A stretch of DNA of 64,000 bases from Flavobacterium collinsii (GTDB taxonomy: Bacteria; Bacteroidota; Bacteroidia; Flavobacteriales; Flavobacteriaceae), in assembly GCF_902804485.1 (NCBI RefSeq), contig NZ_CADCST010000071.1, forward strand, positions 62,001 to 126,000, read 5' to 3'. This document shows positions 16,008-24,069 of the stretch, one piece after another. The notes beneath the pieces are model-generated. The model did not search any database. It was given only the letters and a program-made list of their open reading frames with translations, and was not told the origin of the DNA. The translations under genes and the position numbers were made by a program. The stretch's first letter is position 1; every line of letters begins with the position of its first letter.

Positions 16008-16348
16008 ATGCATTTTGTCGTCATTTTGTTCTTTTTTCGTGTTAATAAAATCTTAAACAACAAAGGCGAACACCAGTAAAATCAAGCATTTTCTCACAAA
16101 AAACAACCTTGCCCTTAACGTATTCCGCTTAATATACAAAAAATTTGTAAAACATAAGCTACTTTTTTAACATTTATTTATAATAATTAATGATTCTCAA
16201 ATAAAGCACTGTCATACCAAATTTGATGCAATATAAATAGCGAAAAGACTGTGAATCAATAATTTTTACAAAAATTTAACAGGTATATGTCTTTTGTATG
16301 AATTTATATATTACATTTGCTTTATTATAAATTATTATTACAATTACA
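16008..16348. other. Non-coding gap between aspS terminator and cold-shock gene
   Basis: About 340 AT-rich bases without a plausible gene. The only element I can support is TACATTTG at 16312-16319, a -7 box 30 bases before the cold-shock ATG; a TTTTG at 16292-16296 is too close to be a standard -33 element. I see no recognisable cold-shock leader structure. Confidence 0.5.
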
Positions 16349-16543
16349 ATGCGTACAGGTACAGTAAAATTTTTCAATGAATCTAAAGGTTATGGATTCA
16401 TTACAGACGAAGAAACAGGAAAAGACATCTTCGTTCACGCTTCAGGAATTAACGCGGAAGAATTACGCGAAGGTGACCGTGTAAGCTATGAAGAAGAAGA
16501 AGGAAGAAAAGGGAAAGTTGCTGCTAAAGTAGCAGTAATCTAA
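16349..16543 (+). CDS. Cold-shock domain protein (64 aa)
   Basis: A single cold-shock domain, an OB fold that binds single-stranded RNA or DNA and acts as an RNA chaperone. RNP1 (Lys-Gly-Tyr-Gly-Phe-Ile-Thr, residues 13-19) and RNP2 (Asp-Ile-Phe-Val-His-Ala-Ser, 26-32) are both intact and the start Met-Arg-Thr-Gly-Thr-Val-Lys-Phe-Phe-Asn is canonical. The acidic Glu-rich segment near residues 46-52 is normal for Bacteroidota versions. It is monocistronic, with a TACATTTG box upstream and a strong terminator downstream. Whether it is cold-induced or constitutive cannot be told from the sequence. Confidence 0.95.
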   Translation: MRTGTVKFFNESKGYGFITDEETGKDIFVHASGINAEELREGDRVSYEEEEGRKGKVAAKVAVI

Positions 16544-16589
16544 GAAAAATATAGCAATTTATTTTTTTTGCCTCTGAATGGTTTTCAAA

Positions 16590-16620
16590 ACGTCCCGATA
16601 GTAATCGGGACGTTTTTTTT
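16590..16620 (+). terminator. Terminator of the cold-shock gene
   Basis: A perfect 9-base stem, CGTCCCGAT against ATCGGGACG, with a 4-base loop and a T run. It is one of the most GC-rich stems in the window. Confidence 0.92.
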
Positions 16621-16723
16621 TGCCCAAATCTTAAAAAAATATTAAAATCCACTCATCTTATTTATAATCAATAAAAATTAGCTAGTAACGCGGTTTAAGG
16701 GCGCACTTAAATCATTTTTTAGC

Positions 16724-16754
16724 TTGTGATTTACAGAGTTGAAAGTTATCTTTG
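16724..16754 (+). promoter_or_regulatory. Promoter of the nuo operon
   Basis: TTG (16724-16726), 20 bases, then TATCTTTG (16747-16754), an excellent match to TTG-N19-20-TAnnTTTG. Transcription would begin near 16760, about 27 bases before the nuoA ATG at 16787, so the longer frame from 16739 is not used. Confidence 0.75.
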
Positions 16755-16786
16755 TGGCTTATTCTTTAAGTAAAAAAGCTAAGTTT

Positions 16787-17152
16787 ATGCAATCTGATCA
16801 ATACAGTTACATTCCTATTTTAATGCAGTTAATTTTAGCTGTTGGTTTTGTGGTAGGAACAATCATTATTTCCGGAAAATTAGGCCCAAAAAGAAGCTCT
16901 GAAGTAAAAGATAAAAACTTCGAATGTGGTATCGAATCCGTTGGTAACGCCCGTATTCCTTTTTCTGTAAAATATTTCCTGGTAGCCATTTTGTTTGTAT
17001 TGTTTGACGTAGAGGTAATTTTCCTTTACCCTTGGGCAGTAAACTTTAAAGAATTAGGTATCGAAGGAATGTTAAAAATGATTGTTTTCATGTCGCTACT
17101 TTTAGTTGGTTTTTTCTATATCATCAAAAAGAAAGCGTTAGACTGGGAATAA
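16787..17152 (+). CDS. nuoA: NADH-quinone oxidoreductase subunit A (121 aa)
   Basis: Small membrane subunit of complex I near the quinone entry site. Three helices are visible (about 9-30, 62-85 and 92-112), with the conserved loop Phe-Glu-Cys-Gly-Ile-Glu-Ser between the first two and Lys-Tyr-Phe-Leu-Val-Ala-Ile-Leu-Phe-Val-Leu-Phe-Asp-Val-Glu-Val-Ile-Phe at the second. The ATG at 16787 (Met-Gln-Ser-Asp-Gln) is chosen because the upstream 16 codons overlap the promoter. First gene of the nuoA-N operon; a 158-base repeat-rich spacer precedes nuoB. Confidence 0.93.
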   Translation: MQSDQYSYIPILMQLILAVGFVVGTIIISGKLGPKRSSEVKDKNFECGIESVGNARIPFSVKYFLVAILFVLFDVEVIFLYPWAVNFKELGIEGMLKMIVFMSLLLVGFFYIIKKKALDWE

Positions 17153-17154
17153 AA

Positions 17155-17310
17155 AAAATTTAGATTTCAGATTCTAGATTTTAGATCCCCTGATTTAGAA
17201 TTTTAGATTTGAAAGATAATTTCTCAAAACACAATATTGATTTTTAAAATATTGATTTCGGTTTCAGGATTAAAAATCTAAAATCAGAAATCTAAAATCT
17301 GAAATAAAAA
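17155..17310. repeat. Inverted-repeat spacer between nuoA and nuoB
   Basis: The 158-base gap starts with TTTAGATTTCAGATTCTAGA-type words and ends with their near reverse complement (ATCTAAAATCAGAAATCTAA type), so the two ends can pair imperfectly over about 30 bases. A direct repeat of AATATTGATTT lies between. No T run follows the stem, so full termination is unlikely. Confidence 0.6.
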
Positions 17311-17859
17311 ATGAGCGATTCAAATGTAAATATGGTTGCGCCGCCAGAAGGAGTTGTAGGAGAAGGTTTCTTCGCTACAAAACTAAATGATGTTGTAGGT
17401 TTGGCAAGAGCCAATTCGTTATGGCCACTACCTTTTGCAACCTCATGCTGTGGTATCGAATTCATGGCAACAATGGCTTCACATTACGATTTGGCACGAT
17501 TTGGTTCTGAGCGTGTGAGTTTCTCTCCTCGTCAGGCCGATATGCTTTTAGTAATGGGAACTATTTCAAAAAAAATGGCCCCTATTTTAAGACAAGTTTA
17601 CGAACAAATGTCTGAACCTCGCTGGGTAATTGCAGTTGGAGCCTGTGCTTCATCAGGTGGAATTTTCGACACTTATTCCGTTTTACAAGGAATTGACAAA
17701 GTAATTCCGGTTGACGTTTATGTACCGGGATGTCCGCCAAGACCAGAACAAATTGTAGATGGAGTAATGAAACTTCAGGAATTAGTGAAAAGCGAATCTG
17801 TAAGACGCAGAAGCTCTCCGGAATACCAAGAATTACTAGCTTCATATAATATTACATAA
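17311..17859 (+). CDS. nuoB: NADH-quinone oxidoreductase subunit B (182 aa)
   Basis: Peripheral-arm subunit holding cluster N2, the last Fe-S centre before quinone. All four cysteine ligands are visible: the Cys-Cys pair in Thr-Ser-Cys-Cys-Gly-Ile-Glu-Phe, the Cys in Gly-Ala-Cys-Ala-Ser-Ser-Gly-Gly and the Cys in Pro-Gly-Cys-Pro-Pro-Arg-Pro. The short soluble N-terminus and length are normal. nuoC starts 2 bases after the stop, indicating translational coupling. Confidence 0.97.
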   Translation: MSDSNVNMVAPPEGVVGEGFFATKLNDVVGLARANSLWPLPFATSCCGIEFMATMASHYDLARFGSERVSFSPRQADMLLVMGTISKKMAPILRQVYEQMSEPRWVIAVGACASSGGIFDTYSVLQGIDKVIPVDVYVPGCPPRPEQIVDGVMKLQELVKSESVRRRSSPEYQELLASYNIT

Positions 17860-17860
17860 G

Positions 17861-18382
17861 ATGGCTTTAGAAAATACCCTGATTCAAGATAAACTTACAG
17901 AAACATTTGACACAAGTGTTTTTAACTTTCAACAAGAAAGAGATATTTTTTCACTGGAAACTACCGCTGATAAAATCACAGCCCTGATTCTTTTTTTGAA
18001 AAACGATTCCGATTTACGCTTCCACTTTTTAACTGATTTATGTGGTGTTCATTATCCGGACAACGAAACAGATCGCCAATATGCAATCGTATACCATTTG
18101 CATAACTGGTACGAAAACAAACGTATTCGAATCAAAGTATACTTAAACGGTGAAAAACCGGAGATCAAAACCATTTCAAATATTTTCTTAAGTTCAAACT
18201 GGATGGAAAGAGAAACTTACGATTTCTTCGGAGTCAATTTTATTGGACACCCGCAACTGAAACGTATTTTGAATATGGATGAAATGGTGTCTTTCCCAAT
18301 GCGAAAAGAATTCCCAATGGAAGACAGCGGAAGAACTGATAAAGACGACAGATTCTTTGGAAGAACAACAACAAATTGCTAA
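17861..18382 (+). CDS. nuoC: NADH-quinone oxidoreductase subunit C (173 aa)
   Basis: The 30-kDa peripheral subunit, a scaffold next to NuoD. The family signature Glu-Arg-Glu-Thr-Tyr-Asp-Phe-Phe-Gly-Val-Asn-Phe-Ile-Gly-His-Pro-Gln-Leu-Lys-Arg is present near residues 110-130, followed by Arg-Lys-Glu-Phe-Pro-Met-Glu. It is a separate gene from nuoD, unlike the fused nuoCD of enterobacteria. It starts immediately after nuoB and ends 25 bases before nuoD. Confidence 0.95.
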   Translation: MALENTLIQDKLTETFDTSVFNFQQERDIFSLETTADKITALILFLKNDSDLRFHFLTDLCGVHYPDNETDRQYAIVYHLHNWYENKRIRIKVYLNGEKPEIKTISNIFLSSNWMERETYDFFGVNFIGHPQLKRILNMDEMVSFPMRKEFPMEDSGRTDKDDRFFGRTTTNC

Positions 18383-18406
18383 AAATAAATAATTCAACAT
18401 TATAAA

Positions 18407-19645
18407 ATGTCAGAACTATTATTATCACCAGAGCATCGATATGCTAAAATAATTAAGGACAAACTAAACGAAGACGGAAGTGAACTTTCGGTACTTAATT
18501 TAGGTCCTACGCACCCGGCGACTCACGGTATTTTTCAAAATATCCTGTTGATGGATGGTGAAAGAATTCTTGAGGCTGAACCAACCATTGGTTACATCCA
18601 CAGAGCTTTCGAAAAAATTGCCGAAAATCGCCCTTTTTACCAGATTACTCCTCTTACAGACCGTATGAACTATTGCTCCTCTCCTATTAACAATATGGGA
18701 TGGTGGATGACTTTAGAGAAATTACTAAACATAGAAGTTCCAAAAAGAGCACAATACCTAAGAGTAATTGTAATGGAGCTGGCCCGTATTACAGATCACT
18801 TAATCTGTAACTCGATTCTGGGTGTAGATACTGGTGCTTATACTGGTTTCTTGTACGTTTTTCAATTTAGAGAAAAAGTTTACGAGATTTACGAAGAAAT
18901 TTGTGGTGCTCGTTTAACAACAAATATGGGAAGAATCGGTGGTTTCGAAAGAGACTGGTCACCGGAAGCTTTCCGCAAACTGGATGTCTTTTTAGAAGAA
19001 TTCCCTGTTGCATGGCAAGAGTTTGTAAACTTATTTGAAAGAAACAGAATTTTCCTTGACAGAACTGTAAACGTAGGTGCTATCTCTGCAGAGCAGGCAA
19101 TGGCTTACGGATTTACAGGTCCAAACTTACGTGCTGCGGGAGTTGATTACGACGTTCGTGTAGCACAACCTTACTCCTCATACGAAGATTTCGATTTTGT
19201 TGTTCCTGTTGGAAAATCAGGAGATACTTACGATCGTTTCTGCGTACGTAATGCTGAAGTTTGGGAGAGTTTAAGCATTATTCGTCAGGCTTTGGCTAAA
19301 ATGCCGGCAGGAAACGAATACCATGCAGAAGTTCCTGATTACTACCTGCCTCCAAAAGAAGATGTTTACACTTCGATGGAATCTTTAATTTATCACTTTA
19401 AGATTGTGATGGGAGAAGTTCCTGTACCAGTGGCAGAAATTTACCACCCTGTTGAAGGAGGAAATGGAGAAATTGGATTCTATTTAGTTACAGACGGAAG
19501 TAGAACTCCATACAGATTGCATTTCAGAAGACCTTGTTTTATTTATTATCAGGCTTATCCGGATATGATTAAAGGAGCTTTACTTTCGGATGCAATTGTT
19601 ATTCTATCCAGTTTAAATGTAATTGCAGGAGAATTAGACGCGTAA
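18407..19645 (+). CDS. nuoD: NADH-quinone oxidoreductase subunit D (412 aa)
   Basis: The 49-kDa subunit that forms the quinone-binding pocket with NuoB; evolutionarily the large subunit of a NiFe hydrogenase that has lost its metal site. The start of the conserved core, Leu-Gly-Pro-Thr-His-Pro-Ala-Thr-His-Gly near residue 31, includes the histidine loop implicated in quinone binding. Met-Gly-Arg-Ile-Gly-Gly and the C-terminal Leu-Ser-Ser-Leu-Asn-Val-Ile-Ala-Gly-Glu-Leu-Asp block are also intact. A 193-base spacer bounded by an inverted repeat follows. Confidence 0.97.
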   Translation: MSELLLSPEHRYAKIIKDKLNEDGSELSVLNLGPTHPATHGIFQNILLMDGERILEAEPTIGYIHRAFEKIAENRPFYQITPLTDRMNYCSSPINNMGWWMTLEKLLNIEVPKRAQYLRVIVMELARITDHLICNSILGVDTGAYTGFLYVFQFREKVYEIYEEICGARLTTNMGRIGGFERDWSPEAFRKLDVFLEEFPVAWQEFVNLFERNRIFLDRTVNVGAISAEQAMAYGFTGPNLRAAGVDYDVRVAQPYSSYEDFDFVVPVGKSGDTYDRFCVRNAEVWESLSIIRQALAKMPAGNEYHAEVPDYYLPPKEDVYTSMESLIYHFKIVMGEVPVPVAEIYHPVEGGNGEIGFYLVTDGSRTPYRLHFRRPCFIYYQAYPDMIKGALLSDAIVILSSLNVIAGELDA

Positions 19646-19648
19646 AAA

Positions 19649-19834
19649 ATTTTAGATTTTAGATTGAAGATTTTAGATTGCAAAACGGCATACTTAAAAT
19701 TTAGATTAAAAATCTAGACTTATATAGAATTGAAGAATTCAGATTGAAAAATCTAAAAACTAATAAAGATTGCAGAATATGGATTGATGGACAAAGATTG
19801 AAAAATCAGAAATCCAAAATCTAAAATCTAAAAT
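19649..19834. repeat. Spacer between nuoD and nuoE bounded by a perfect 17-base inverted repeat
   Basis: Arm 19649-19665 (ATTTTAGATTTTAGATT) is the exact reverse complement of arm 19818-19834. The arms fall directly after the nuoD stop and directly before the nuoE start, leaving about 150 bases of related AGATT/AATCT words between. Folding would bring the ends of the two genes together. No coding potential is seen. Confidence 0.65.
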
Positions 19835-19838
19835 AAAA

Positions 19839-20369
19839 ATGGAACGAAAACATTACAAACAAGAAATAAACATGACCGAAGCATTGATGTCCCGCATCAA
19901 TGAATTGATCAGTCATTATCCTGAGGACAAAAGAAAATCGGCTTTGTTACCTGTTTTGCACGAAGTGCAGGACGCTCATGACAACTGGTTAAGTATTGAG
20001 TTACAGGATAAAGTTGCCGAAATTTTGCACATCAAACCAATTGAGGTTTACGAAGTGGTTACTTTTTATACCATGTACAACCAAAAACCAATTGGAAAAT
20101 ACATGTTCGAATTTTGCCAAACTTCTTGTTGTTGTTTAAATGGTGCTGAAAATTTAATGGATTACACTTCTGAGAAATTAGGCATTAAAATGGGAGAAAC
20201 AACTCCGGACGGAATGTTTACCATTGCCGGTGTAGAATGTTTAGGTGCTTGCGGATACGCTCCGATGATGCAGTTAGGAGATTTCTATAAAGAAAAATTG
20301 ACAGAAGAGAAAATCGATCAGTTAATCGCTGATTGTAGAGATGATAAAATAATATTACACGATAAATAA
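19839..20369 (+). CDS. nuoE: NADH-quinone oxidoreductase subunit E (176 aa)
   Basis: The 24-kDa thioredoxin-like subunit carrying the [2Fe-2S] cluster N1a. The four ligands are seen as Cys-x4-Cys (Phe-Cys-Gln-Thr-Ser-Cys-Cys-Cys) and Cys-x3-Cys (Glu-Cys-Leu-Gly-Ala-Cys-Gly-Tyr-Ala-Pro). An extra cysteine pair beside the first motif is unusual but leaves the ligand spacing intact. The start at 19839 adds a basic Met-Glu-Arg-Lys-His-Tyr segment; an ATG 11 codons later (Met-Thr-Glu-Ala-Leu) is the alternative. nuoF follows 2 bases after the stop. Confidence 0.95.
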   Translation: MERKHYKQEINMTEALMSRINELISHYPEDKRKSALLPVLHEVQDAHDNWLSIELQDKVAEILHIKPIEVYEVVTFYTMYNQKPIGKYMFEFCQTSCCCLNGAENLMDYTSEKLGIKMGETTPDGMFTIAGVECLGACGYAPMMQLGDFYKEKLTEEKIDQLIADCRDDKIILHDK

Positions 20370-20370
20370 G

Positions 20371-21738
20371 ATGTCACAGAAAATATTATTAGATAAAATC
20401 AATATTCCTGGTATCAAAACCTACGAAGTATACCGCCAAAATGGTGGATATGCCTCTGTAGAAAAAGCTTTGAAAACGCTTACTCCGGATGAAGTTACCG
20501 AAGAAGTAAAAAAATCAGGACTACGTGGCCGTGGTGGTGCAGGTTTCCCTGCCGGAATGAAATGGAGTTTTATTGATAAAAAATCAGGAAAACCAAGACA
20601 TTTAGTTTGTAACGCCGACGAATCTGAACCGGGAACTTTCAAAGATCGTTATTTGATGGAATTTATTCCTCACCTATTGATCGAAGGAATGATCACCTCA
20701 AGTTATGCCTTAGGCGCTAACCTTTCTTATATCTACATTCGTGGAGAATATATGTGGGTTTTCAAAATTTTAGAAAGAGCAATCGCCGAAGCTAAAGCTG
20801 CCGGTTGGTTAGGAAAAAACATATTAGGTACAGGTTACGATTTAGAATTACACGTTCACTGTGGAGCCGGAGCTTATATCTGCGGAGAAGAAACTGCACT
20901 TATCGAATCTCTGGAAGGTAAAAGAGGAAACCCTCGTATTAAACCACCTTTCCCAGCGGTTTCAGGACTTTGGGCAAACCCAACAGTGGTAAACAACGTA
21001 GAAACTATCGCTACTGTGCCATGGATTGTAAACAACTCTGGTGATGATTATGCAAAAATCGGAATTGGTCGTTCTACTGGAACTAAACTAATCTCGGCTT
21101 CAGGACACATCAAGAATCCGGGAGTATACGAAATTGAATTGGGTTTAAGTGTTGACGAATTCATGAATTCGGATGAATACTTAGGCGGAATGTCTTCCAG
21201 CAGACCTTTAAAAGCGTTTGTTCCGGGAGGATCTTCAGTGCCAATTTTACCTGCCGAATTAATTTTCAAAACAGCAAACGGAGAAGACAGATTAATGACT
21301 TACGAATCTTTAAGTGATGGTGGTTTTGCTACCGGATCGATGCTAGGTTCAGGAGGATTCATAGTTTACAACGATACAGCCTGTGTGGTTAGAAATACCT
21401 GGAACTTTGCCCGTTTTTACCACCACGAATCTTGCGGACAATGTACGCCTTGTCGTGAAGGAACAGGTTGGTTAGAAAAAATATTGTGGAGAATTGAAAA
21501 CGGTCAGGGCCGTGAAGAGGATATCGAATTATTGTGGAGTATTCAAAGTAAAATCGAAGGAAACACGATTTGTCCGCTTGGTGACGCTGCCTCTTGGCCA
21601 GTAGCCGCAGCAATCCGTCACTTTAGAGATGAGTTTGAATATCACGTTCGTTTCCCTGAAAAAATAAAAAACAGAGATCACTTTGTAGCTGAACCTTTTT
21701 CGCAAGTAAAACATTTAGTAGGCAAGCAAACAGTTTAA
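20371..21738 (+). CDS. nuoF: NADH-quinone oxidoreductase subunit F (455 aa)
   Basis: The 51-kDa NADH-oxidising subunit with FMN and [4Fe-4S] cluster N3. Seen in order are the nucleotide/FMN site Gly-Arg-Gly-Gly-Ala-Gly-Phe-Pro (about residue 52), Gly-Ala-Gly-Ala-Tyr-Ile-Cys-Gly-Glu-Glu-Thr-Ala-Leu-Ile-Glu-Ser and the cluster ligands in Glu-Ser-Cys-Gly-Gln-Cys-Thr-Pro-Cys-Arg-Glu-Gly plus a later Cys in Thr-Ile-Cys-Pro-Leu-Gly-Asp. All are intact. It is coupled to nuoE upstream; an 88-base hairpin-containing gap precedes nuoG. Confidence 0.97.
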   Translation: MSQKILLDKINIPGIKTYEVYRQNGGYASVEKALKTLTPDEVTEEVKKSGLRGRGGAGFPAGMKWSFIDKKSGKPRHLVCNADESEPGTFKDRYLMEFIPHLLIEGMITSSYALGANLSYIYIRGEYMWVFKILERAIAEAKAAGWLGKNILGTGYDLELHVHCGAGAYICGEETALIESLEGKRGNPRIKPPFPAVSGLWANPTVVNNVETIATVPWIVNNSGDDYAKIGIGRSTGTKLISASGHIKNPGVYEIELGLSVDEFMNSDEYLGGMSSSRPLKAFVPGGSSVPILPAELIFKTANGEDRLMTYESLSDGGFATGSMLGSGGFIVYNDTACVVRNTWNFARFYHHESCGQCTPCREGTGWLEKILWRIENGQGREEDIELLWSIQSKIEGNTICPLGDAASWPVAAAIRHFRDEFEYHVRFPEKIKNRDHFVAEPFSQVKHLVGKQTV

Positions 21739-21739
21739 A

Positions 21740-21825
21740 AATATAGTTTCAAGTTTTAATGTTTTTTAGTTTCAAGTCCAACAACCTGAAACTTTAAACC
21801 TTAAACTAAAAAAACAAAACAAAGA
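21740..21825. repeat. Repeat-word spacer between nuoF and nuoG
   Basis: AGTTTCAAGT occurs twice, and the second copy can pair with the CTGAAACTTT downstream across the nine-base TCCAACAAC loop. The words closely resemble the sucA-sucB spacer (TTTCAAGTTTAAAG ... GGAAACTTTAAACC), as if both came from one repeat family. Confidence 0.5.
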
Positions 21826-21826
21826 G

Positions 21827-22858
21827 ATGAAAGTAACCATAGACGGTCAAAGTATAGACGTAGAGCCAGGAACAACAATCCTGCAGGCTGCACGTATGAT
21901 TGGGGGAGATTTAGTTCCGCCAGCCATGTGCTATTACTCAAAATTAAAAGGCAGCGGCGGTAAATGTCGTTGTTGTTTAGTTGAAGTTTCTAAAGGAAGT
22001 GAAGCTGACCCAAGACCAATGCCTAAATTAATGGCATCTTGCGTAACAGGATGTATGGACGGAATGGAAGTGAACAGTAAATCTTCTGATCGTGTAACAG
22101 AAGCCCGTAAATCTGTAACCGAATTTTTATTAATCAATCACCCGTTAGATTGTCCTATTTGTGATCAGGCCGGAGAATGTGATCTTCAAAACTTAAGTTT
22201 TGAGCACGGAAACCCAAAATCACGTTTTATTGAAGAAAAAAGAACATTTGAACCGGAAGATATCGGTCCAAATATTCAACTGCATATGAACCGTTGTATC
22301 TTATGTCAAAGATGCGTGCAAGTTGCCGATCAATTGACAGACAACAGAGTTCACGGAGTATTAGATCGTGGTGACCACGCTAATATTTCAACCGGAATTT
22401 CTAAAGCAATCGACAATGAGTTTTCTGGAAACATGATCGACGTTTGTCCGGTTGGAGCTTTAACAGACAAAACTTTCCGTTTTAAATCAAGAGTTTGGTT
22501 CAACAAACCTTTCAACGCTCACAGAGAATGTACTACTCCTGGATGTTGTGGAAAAACAACTGTATGGATGTTTGGAGGAGAAATTCAACGTGTAACTGGT
22601 CGTAAAGATGAGTACCACGAAGTAGAAGAATTCATTTGCAATAGCTGTCGTTTTGACCATAAAAATGTTAGCGACTGGGTAATTGAAGGACCAAGAGAAT
22701 TCGAAAAAGACTCCGTAATCAACCAAAACAACTACACTCAAAAATTAGAGAAAGTTGAAATTGATACAGAAAAAAATATCCTTTTAGGTAGAGATATTGA
22801 TCGTAAAAAAATTAGTATGGCTGCAATTCCATTAATTACTAATGATAAAAAATCTTAA
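21827..22858 (+). CDS. nuoG: NADH-quinone oxidoreductase subunit G, short form (343 aa)
   Basis: The Fe-S subunit that passes electrons from NuoF/NuoE to NuoI. Visible parts are an N-terminal [2Fe-2S] ferredoxin domain (Cys34, then Cys-Arg-Cys-Cys near 45-48, and Cys62), the His-Pro-Leu-Asp-Cys-Pro-Ile-Cys-Asp-Gln-Ala-Gly-Glu-Cys segment for a His-Cys3 cluster, a Cys-Ile-Leu-Cys-Gln-Arg-Cys ... Val-Cys-Pro-Val-Gly cluster, and a last cysteine-rich segment (Cys-Thr-Thr-Pro-Gly-Cys-Cys ... Cys-Asn-Ser-Cys) like the Fe-S start of molybdopterin oxidoreductases. The protein then stops: the large pseudo-molybdopterin domain of the roughly 680-900-residue NuoG of other bacteria is missing. nuoH starts 4 bases later, so this is not a window or frameshift artefact. 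Confidence 0.93.
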   Translation: MKVTIDGQSIDVEPGTTILQAARMIGGDLVPPAMCYYSKLKGSGGKCRCCLVEVSKGSEADPRPMPKLMASCVTGCMDGMEVNSKSSDRVTEARKSVTEFLLINHPLDCPICDQAGECDLQNLSFEHGNPKSRFIEEKRTFEPEDIGPNIQLHMNRCILCQRCVQVADQLTDNRVHGVLDRGDHANISTGISKAIDNEFSGNMIDVCPVGALTDKTFRFKSRVWFNKPFNAHRECTTPGCCGKTTVWMFGGEIQRVTGRKDEYHEVEEFICNSCRFDHKNVSDWVIEGPREFEKDSVINQNNYTQKLEKVEIDTEKNILLGRDIDRKKISMAAIPLITNDKKS

Positions 22859-22861
22859 GAA

Positions 22862-23914
22862 ATGGAAAGTGCATTTATTATAGAAAAAAGTGTCGTTATT
22901 GTTGTCGTTTTTGCGATAACCATGATTATGGCAATGTATTCTACCTGGGCTGAACGTAAAGTTGCAGCTTATCTTCAAGATCGTGTGGGACCAAACCGTG
23001 CCGGATGGGGAGGATTGTTACAACCTCTTGCCGATGGTATGAAATTATTCTCGAAAGAAGAGTTTTTTCCTAATACACCTAATAAATTTTTATTCGTTGT
23101 AGGACCTGCAATTGCCATGAGTACTGCTTTAATGACAAGTGCTGTTATCCCGTGGGGAGACAAATTGCATGTTTTTGGTCGTGATGTTTATTTGCAGGCT
23201 ACTGATATTAACATTGGTATCTTGTACATCTTTGGAGTACTTTCTGTTGGAGTTTACGGTATCATGATTGGTGGATGGGCTTCTAACAATAAATTCTCTC
23301 TGATGGGAGCTGTTCGTGCAGCTTCACAGATGGTTTCTTATGAAGTTGCCATGGGATTATCGATGATTGCTTTATTGATGATGACAGGAACATTAAGTTT
23401 AAGAGAGATTTCATTACAACAAGAAGGAATGAATTGGAATGTTTTTTACCAACCATTATCTTTCCTGATCTTCCTAATTTGTTCGTTTGCAGAAACTAAC
23501 AGAACTCCTTTTGACTTGGCAGAATGTGAAAACGAATTAATTGGAGGTTACCATACTGAATATTCATCCATGAAAATGGGATTCTATTTATTTGCTGAAT
23601 ATGCGAGTATGTTTATCTCTGCTACTATTATTTCTGTATTATTTTTCGGTGGATACAACTACCCTGGAATGAGCTGGATGGTAGAAAATGTAGGTGTAAA
23701 TGCCGGTAATATTTTAGGTATAGTAGTATTGTTTGCTAAAATATGTTTCTTCATATTTTTCTATATGTGGGTACGTTGGACAATTCCAAGATTCAGATAC
23801 GATCAATTAATGAATTTAGGCTGGAGAATTCTAATTCCGCTTTCGATCATTAACATCATGATTACCGGAGCTGTTATTTTAAGACACGATATTGCAGCAG
23901 CTTTAGGATTTTAA
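22862..23914 (+). CDS. nuoH: NADH-quinone oxidoreductase subunit H (350 aa)
   Basis: Membrane subunit that forms most of the quinone chamber and links it to the proton channels. Eight hydrophobic helices are evident. The conserved loop Glu-Arg-Lys-Val-Ala-Ala-Tyr-Leu-Gln-Asp-Arg-Val-Gly-Pro-Asn-Arg (from about residue 30) and the Glu-Thr-Asn-Arg-Thr-Pro-Phe-Asp-Leu-Ala-Glu-Cys-Glu-Asn-Glu-Leu loop, with its quinone-site acidic residues, are intact. It starts 4 bases after nuoG. The gap to nuoI contains a structured element at 23925-24002. Confidence 0.96.
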   Translation: MESAFIIEKSVVIVVVFAITMIMAMYSTWAERKVAAYLQDRVGPNRAGWGGLLQPLADGMKLFSKEEFFPNTPNKFLFVVGPAIAMSTALMTSAVIPWGDKLHVFGRDVYLQATDINIGILYIFGVLSVGVYGIMIGGWASNNKFSLMGAVRAASQMVSYEVAMGLSMIALLMMTGTLSLREISLQQEGMNWNVFYQPLSFLIFLICSFAETNRTPFDLAECENELIGGYHTEYSSMKMGFYLFAEYASMFISATIISVLFFGGYNYPGMSWMVENVGVNAGNILGIVVLFAKICFFIFFYMWVRWTIPRFRYDQLMNLGWRILIPLSIINIMITGAVILRHDIAAALGF

Positions 23915-23924
23915 GAACCGTAAT

Positions 23925-24002
23925 GCCTAGCCCTGATAGAAGCGGCATCCTTTTATGGTGGGGTTCACCATAAAAGATACAGCGGATAGCAGGATTAGCT
24001 TC
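23925..24002 (+). ncRNA. Structured element resembling the Flavo-1 RNA motif, between nuoH and nuoI
   Basis: The gap holds CCTAGCCCTGATAGAAGCGGC at its left end and AGCGGATAGCAGGATTAGCT at its right, around a perfect 11-base hairpin (CTTTTATGGTG against CACCATAAAAG, loop of five). AGC and CCTG in the left flank pair with CAGG and GCT in the right flank, giving an outer stem and an internal loop. I recall this conserved frame around a variable hairpin as an abundant intergenic element of Flavobacteria and as similar to the Flavo-1 motif; the Rfam identity is from memory. Strand is assumed from the operon. Confidence 0.6.
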
Positions 24003-24069
24003 AAAATAAAAACAAAACAGATTTGATTTGTTTAATACAAATTGTGAATCGTAAATCATACATTAAAAA

